Source: Neolentinus lepideus HHB14362 ss-1
Lineage: Eukaryota; Basidiomycota; Agaricomycetes; Gloeophyllales; Gloeophyllaceae
DNA length: 64,000 bases
Assembly (NCBI GenBank): GCA_001632425.1
Contig: KV425554.1
Span: forward strand, 605,648 to 669,647
Reading direction: 5' to 3'
The notes below the pieces were generated by a model that saw nothing but the letters and a program-made list of their open reading frames with translations, did not search any database and was not told the origin of the DNA. Below are positions 58,276 to 64,000 of the stretch, piece by piece. The translations under genes and the position numbers were made by a program. The first letter of the stretch is position 1. Each line of letters opens with the position of its first letter.

Positions 58276-61046
58276 ATGGGTAACTGCTCCTCCTGCTGTC
58301 GCCGACGCAAGTCCCCTGAACGCGAGCCTCTACTTCCCAGAGTCCCCACCCATTCGTCCGATGTTCTTCCACCTCCTGTGTCGAAGATCGAGAAAATTGC
58401 TGATGTCTTAGCTGCCATAAACGCAGGGAAGCTCCCTTCTCAAGACCAGATTGACGCGGCGTTGAAGTTAGCACTTGCATCGGACGCGCTCCAGCCCGCT
58501 GTAGTGCTCCGAGGGTATGGCCCCTTGAGTGAGAGCGGCAAGAAGGTGATTCGTGATGTTAGAGAGCTGGTCAATGCACTATTACGGACGGGAGTGGAAA
58601 AGAACTGTGAGTGAATTCAGTTGAGGGCACAACTTAACCTACGATATATCACCCTCGCACAGCCGACAATAAGTTGCAGGATCTCATGTACCACCTCGAG
58701 CGGATTGACTCTTCGTCTGTTAACGCAGATGTCGCAGTAAACGTCAAAGACGACTCAGCCCTATCTGAGCTGGAAAGTGTAGGTAGGCGCTCGACATATT
58801 CCCCCTGCCCACTAATGTCATTACGCCCTTTCCCCCAGTTCAAGACCTCCCTTCCTCCCAAGAAATAAAAAATGACACACAAACGCTTGTTCAGTCCTTA
58901 CGGCGCCTCACCCACCTCCTCCTGACCTCCTCCGCCTTCCGCCTCATCCTCTCAGACACCCTCCACACTGTACGCGAGATGCTCGCGGATGCTGCCTCCG
59001 AGGTGAGTACTGTAGCACTACGAGCAGGAGTTACAGCGGGAGAAGTCGAGGACACTATAAGGCCGGGAGGCGTGAATGTGGATGTGCTGGAGGACGTGGC
59101 GAGAAAGCTCCAGCAGGATATGGAGGCAGTGAGGGAGGTGGCTGGAGAGAGAGAGGAGAGACTGAAGAGGGAGGGACCGGAGAGGGTGCGAGAGGATGCA
59201 ATTCTGCGACTGCAGCAGGTGAGGGCCATCCGATTGGAGCTTCCTTCATGTCGAATGACCTCTCTGGCAGACTATGGTGGCCGTACATCGTAATCCCCAA
59301 TACCGTCAAGCTTTCCAGACAATTCTCTTCATCCTTACGAAATATGCTAACAAACTTAACTCGATGTCCGCCACCCTTTCCACCGCTGCAAGTCAGTCTT
59401 CCGAGGCCCACGTTACGATAACACCCGTGGTCTGGGCAGACGAGCATGTAGCTGCCGCCCTCTCTGACTTGCGTGTGCTGCTTGAACGGTTTGCCTCAGG
59501 ATCTTCGCTCGACTCAGTCTTACGGTTGTTGAATCAGACAATCAACCACCTCAGTTCTCCTGACAATGAGGAATCAAAGATGTTCTTGACACGTATTGGG
59601 AAGTGGATCGACACAGCTCTCGGAGATGCATCGTATGCTGTGTCCGAGGAAGGCACTCTCGTGCTAGAAGGGTTGTACAATAACGGCCGGAATTTGCTCG
59701 CCGAAGAGTCTAATAAGCTATGGGCGCAGGACCTTCGCGGGTTATCGGAAGAGACTCATAAATTTATAGCAGCTCTACAGGAGGACAAGACTACGCAACA
59801 GTTTTTCGCCTCTCTCGACACACTCTCGTCGGACTTTGCTCAGCTTACGACCGACGCGCTTACCTCTGGCCGGCAATGGAGCGCTGAAGCGCAGCGCGAC
59901 TTGCTTGGGTGGTTGCTCCCGCGTCTCCTCAAGGCTTTACTGGGCGTCATTCCCAGTCCACGGATAGAGTATAAGAGCAAGACGCTTGATATCGTTCTTG
60001 ATGCGGGGCGCCTTGAGCTTGGCGTGGGGTCGTCGGTGCTCCCGGATCGTGTGGTCGTGCAGAATTGGAGCGAGGTCAGGCTGGAGGCGGTTAACGTCGA
60101 TGAGAACGTCATCCATGCTGCGGCGCATGAGGACGGAGTACAGAGTTTTGCGCGGTTCAAGGCGCACACGGATGGCGTGCGGTTGTACGCGCATGATATT
60201 GGGTATCATGTGAGGTATAAGGGGTTGATGGGGTATGAAGACCAGGGGCTTGTTAGTGTGGACGTGGGCTCGCGTTACGGGCAGGGATTGTCGATTTCTG
60301 TTGAGGTTGAGACTGCGTCGGATTCTTGGTTAGTTGCCAGCCGGACGCAATCTGGGGGAGAGGAGGCGCTGTTCAGGGTGGTCGATGTGAAAGTGGTCGT
60401 GCCGGGTCTGAGCTTCTCGTTGGACAAGAGTAGGCATTGGGTGTTGAACAAGGTGATGGTGCAGCCGCTTGCGGGACCGGTGGTTAGGCTCGTGTTGACG
60501 AGGGTGTTCGAGGATAAGATTAGGGAGGCGTTACAGGCGGTGGCGGGGTGGATGGGGAAGGTTAAAAAGGATGTGGAAAGGAAGGGTGGGGAGGCAGGGG
60601 TGGAGGAGTATTGGGGGGCGGTGCTTGCGTCGGCTGGGGTGTCACCTGAAGAAAGTGAAGGTGAGGATGAGGAGGGGCCTGAGATGGACGAGGAGCCGTT
60701 GGTGGAAACGCATACGAAGCCGACTTTGAAGGGCATTGTGAGGACGGTTACGCAGCCTGATCCTGCGGCGTCAAACCCGCCGACGCCGGTCCTTGCGGTT
60801 GGTGTGGGCCCGCAGGTTCTGGATGACTCGGCGGGGCCGTATGGAGGTTATTCAGAAGAGCAGGGTGCGTTGGATGAGGTGCGGGAGCGCGCGGATGAGG
60901 TGCAGGAGAACGTGGATGACGCCATACAGAGGAGCGGGGCAGGGATTGAGGAGGCGACGGGGGCCGTGGTGCAGAACAGAGTGGAGGTTAGGAGGAGAGT
61001 GGAGAGTAGGAGGAGGGGGTGGAGGAGTAGGGCGTTTGATGTGTGA
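58276..61046 (+). CDS. HAM1-like (DUF4449) membrane-associated protein
   Basis: Four exons (58276-58606, 58663-58782, 58839-59218, 59271-61046) give 868 residues. The start MGNCSSCCRRR is a strong acylation signal: Gly2 for N-myristoylation, then Cys4, Cys7 and Cys8 for palmitoylation, with a basic patch. This predicts tight membrane attachment. The middle has helical HAM1-like N-terminal domain sequence (IADVLAAINAGKLPS, LRRLTHLLLTSSAFRLILSD). The C-terminal half has the DUF4449 fold with RIEYKSKTLDIVLDAGRLEL and DIGYHVRYKGLMGYEDQGLV; it resembles BPI/LBP-type lipid-binding proteins. The tail is acidic, then Arg-rich. The molecular role is not established; lipid binding is inference from fold similarity. 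Confidence 0.8.
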
Positions 61047-62247
61047 GACGCCTCGGTATCTTAGTTGACTACTTTACTTTGCGTGTATCGGACTGACAAG
61101 GTTAACCTCCTCTTCGCTCACGAATGCAGTTGATATCGTGTGACATCGATATCGGTGGTACTTGTGTGTTTACGTACCAAGCGGGGAGGCGGGGTCGCTG
61201 GGAACTTACTAGCCCAGATTGCGAGGGATCATGCTTCGAATATTGCGAGCAAGATCCGAGGGTCGCGGGTAAGTTGGGAGTGACTCGAGCAGCGGGTTGC
61301 GCGTCCGGGACGCGTAAGTATGGTGCGTGACACTTAGTCACCGCTACTTTTGTACAAGACATTACCTAAGCTCAAAAATTGTCCAAATACTTATCCGTCT
61401 GGTGGAAATGCTCCTTTTGCATTTGGCCACATGATGTCATACATACCAAATATAGTAATAATATTATGTAATATTGCATACATAGTCGTAATCGGTGGGC
61501 ACAAAATTATTGCCGCTATTGCCTACCCGCATATCCGACACAGTTCCACACGATAGTGCCCCCGCTATGGTAGCAAAGGATCTGGTAATAATCTCATTTT
61601 TTATAATATCTCGCTGCCAGGCAAAATTGGCCACTGTCACAATGTAGCGGTGACTAAGTGTCACGCACCATAGGAGTCAGGGTGACTCGACGCGTTGATA
61701 GATTGACAGATACATGTCGATCGCTGCATGTGGCTGCCCGAGCGATAGGCATCAGGAGAAGATTGATTCAAGTTACTTTGCTTTGTTACGAATGGGGATG
61801 TTTTTGAATTTATAGACTGTCTCAGGTATCGAGGGAGAGTTCGTATAGAAGAAGCAACAGAGTCTAATCGTGATCGGCGTTGTGAGGAATGAGGAATATT
61901 AATGCTGACTCGTCGGACGCGGGTGTAAGTATTCCGAAGTACATAATGTCTTGTTGTTCAGACTTGATTCCGATTCGAGACGAAGCGCTAATATCCCTCC
62001 CTTTATATAACTGCGTTGTGGTTGCGACAAAGTCTCTGCGGGTGCATTACCGTGTATAATAGTCCAGATCAACAAGGGCATGTTCGCGGACTTTAGAATC
62101 GTGGGAGGTGATGGACTCCCCTGAAAGCAGTGCAGAAGCTCTTATCGCCCTCAAAAATGCATATGGGCGCGGGATTTCGTACAAATACGGTTCCTCGGCT
62201 GGTAACAGACCTCCGCATTTCAGGTTGTTCCCAAAACTTGCTCTAGC
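61047..62247. other. Intergenic block holding a MITE
   Basis: Apart from the MITE at 61321-61670 I see no confident gene. A short Cys-rich frame at 61124-61330 (SCDIDIGGTCVF, then FEYCEQDPRVAG with a GTAAGT donor) ends against the MITE and could be a first exon or a broken gene. The remainder contains the ABC transporter promoter. Confidence 0.4.
61321..61670. mobile_element. Mariner/Tc1-type MITE, 350 bp, TA target site
   Basis: A 350-bp unit has perfect 27-bp terminal inverted repeats starting TGGTGCGTGACACTTAGTC at 61321-61347 and its reverse complement at 61644-61670. Both sides are flanked by TA (61319-61320 and 61671-61672), the target duplication of Tc1/mariner elements. It is AT-rich inside and has no transposase, so it is non-autonomous. 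Confidence 0.88.
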
Positions 62248-64000
62248 ATGCACATAACTCCGGTGGCAGGCGTTGCCTCCATCGATGTGCTCGATGCACC
62301 CCAAGTCATCTTCGACGAGGAGAGGTGGTCGTGGGTGACATTCTCAGCGAATATTAAGCAGTGGTGCGTACCCGCACACATCGGGACTGTTTACCAGGCG
62401 CTTGGGCTTATAGAGATGTGCTACTTCTTAGTATTTGGAAGGATTCACTGGCGTTTCCGTCGTATTTCGCTGTCGCGTCGTTGGCGGTGTTGGTGATTCA
62501 CCTCATCGTCGCGAGCGGAGTGTTCCAAAAGTTGTACCGCCGGGTAAGGCCGGCGAAGGTGGCTGAAGCTGAAGATGAAGAGGAGGTAGAGGAGCTGGAC
62601 GCGCAATCGGTCCTTCCTCCGAGTGGACTCCGGCAGGAATTCAAGGAGCATGTCGGGAGTCACGGAGGGCTTACAATCTACGTATTGAAGGTCGTGCGAC
62701 TCCTCGCGTCTCTTGGTCTTTTGGGTCTTTCCGTCGCTACGCTCATTCTTGAAGAGAAACAAGACGCAAGCAAGGATAGCATCGAAGTGTTTGGTAAGCA
62801 CTGGGGTAAGAAGCCGAAGAACAAGCGCACCCCAGGTGAGGTCCTGTTCACTCCTCTGGAATGGCTGCAGTTCGCGCTTTGCATGACATTTGTGAGTACA
62901 GTTGCGTGACTATGTCTGATTTCGTTAACTGACCCGACGGACTCAGGCATACACTTCGATTCTCGGCTTCGTCTCTGTTTCCACGAAACCGCGGTGGGCG
63001 TCGGTAGCGAACTTCCACATGGTTCTGATCTTACTCTTCACTGCTGGTGTCTATACCTACCGTGATCTGTACCCTTTGGCGACTTTTACTCTCAGTCCGA
63101 TTGATCTGCATGAGGGATGGTTACTCTGGTCGAAGATCGGACTGGTGTTGTTGTCTGGCGTCGTGATTCCTTTGGTGATCCCGCGTCCATATGTTCCATT
63201 CGACCCCAAGGCATGTCCCGTATTTCAAAATGCGTCTCAGAAACTTACATCTGCATTTTTAGGATCCTCAACCCACCAACCCCGAGCAAACTGCGTCCAT
63301 CTTCTCCCTCGCCGTTTATTCATTCCTGGACCCAATCGTCTTCAAGGCCTACCGCCTGCCTCACCTGTCGCACACCGACTTGCCACCCCTCGCGGACTAC
63401 GACTTTGGCAGGAACCTTGTCAAGCGCAGTTTCAAGCATCTTGACACGTTCTCAGGAGCGAAAGGCGACTGGCTGTTCTGGGGCCTGATGCGGGTGTTCA
63501 GGCGCGAGTATCTCACCCTTGCGGGGCTCATCTTTGTCCGCGTGGTTGGCAGCATGCTGTCGCCGCTCGCTATCAACCGCCTGCTCGCGTTTATGCAGAA
63601 CGGGCTGGAGAGCGCGATCGTGCGCCCATGGGTGTGGATCCTGTTCTTATTTTTGGGACCTGTGATCAGCGCGGTGGCTATCCAATACTATGTCATGATC
63701 AACACGGGCACCCTCGTGAGGACAGAGGGTATTATTACCCAGCTCGTATTTGAACATGCTTTACGTGTCCGTATGAAAGCAGAGGCTGCGGGCGGAGAGG
63801 GGAAGAGCACTGATAACACGGCTGTTGGCACACCTGACACTGCTTCGATCGCTGAGGCAAGTCCCGGCGGCAGCGAGGGGAGCGAAGACGAGACCGCGAG
63901 GGAGCCGAGCACGCCCGACTCTCAGACGAAGGGTAAGGGCAAGGACAAGGACGCGAAGAAGTCCGAGATCACACCTGCTGCTGCTGCCGCGGTCCAGGCC
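62248..64000 (+). CDS. ABCC-type ABC transporter, N-terminal part (3' end outside window)
   Basis: Four exons are visible: 62248-62363, 62432-62891, 62947-63210 and 63263 to the edge. The N-terminal membrane region has helices at SYFAVASLAVLVIHLIV, LRLLASLGLLGLSVATLIL, ILGFVSVSTKPRWASVANF and IGLVLLSGVVIPLVIP. The cytosolic part has NPEQTASIFSLAVYSFLDPIV and LPPLADYDFGRNLVKRSF, the standard lead-in to the first ABC membrane domain of fungal ABCC proteins. The domain then starts at LAGLIFVRVVGSMLSPLAINRLL. An acidic Ser/Lys-rich insert begins at about 63785. The last intron (63211-63262) is GC-AG. Walker motifs lie beyond the window. ABCC exporters move conjugates or drugs, often into the vacuole; the substrate is unknown. 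Confidence 0.87.

Overview
The window is nuclear DNA of a filamentous basidiomycete, most likely an agaricomycete. The evidence is dense GT-AG introns of about 50-65 nt, an intron-containing tRNA gene, fungal housekeeping orthologs (TTC27/Emw1, Boi/Pob1-type scaffold, Lro1, Arb1, Nup192), and DUF6533-like and DUF6593 proteins, which are largely basidiomycete families. Most gene models below were spliced by eye. Where exon lengths are given, the summed exons are a whole number of codons.

Region 1 (1-1.5 kb): 3' end of a CDC7-type kinase gene, a minus-strand tRNA with an intron and a poorly paired acceptor stem, and a small GRAM/WBP2-like gene. Region 2 (1.5-14.6 kb): a gene-poor accessory block. 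It holds two tandem, diverged DUF6533-like seven-helix membrane protein genes, a non-autonomous Mutator-like element with 113-bp inverted repeats and a 9-bp target duplication, a 29-bp inverted-repeat pair 1.85 kb apart, a tRNA-like remnant, and a DUF6593 gene with a 7-nt microexon. Region 3 (14.7-31.7 kb): TTC27 and the SH3-SAM-PH-CH polarity scaffold (both minus), ITPase (plus), two tandem hotdog thioesterases (minus), an ATG22-type transporter (plus) running into a 409-base assembly gap, and the PDAT acyltransferase LRO1 (minus). The 20.5-30 kb part is visibly GC-rich.

Region 4 (32.5-41.9 kb): a basic protein with a Cys/His zinc-binding-like module, the Argonaute chaperone subunit ARB1, an F-box-family-like protein, EMC6, aspartate-semialdehyde dehydrogenase (HOM2) and exosome subunit RRP43. 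Region 5 (42.1-57.8 kb): SMC5, a CCCH/FG-repeat nucleoporin (Nup42/Amo1-like), the inner-ring nucleoporin NUP192, and a mitochondrial type I methionine aminopeptidase. The two nucleoporin genes are head to head with only 175 bp between start codons. Region 6 (58-64 kb): an acylated HAM1-like (DUF4449) protein, a TA-flanked mariner-type MITE, and the 5' part of an ABCC transporter that runs off the window.

Most genes are unrelated housekeeping neighbours. There is no operon and no convincing biosynthetic or defence cluster. The more unusual features are the transposon footprints, the extreme exon and intron forms (start-codon-only exon, 7-nt and 11-nt exons, GC-AG introns, 28-35 nt candidate introns), the paired nucleoporins, and a tandem repeat that copies the end of a coding sequence.
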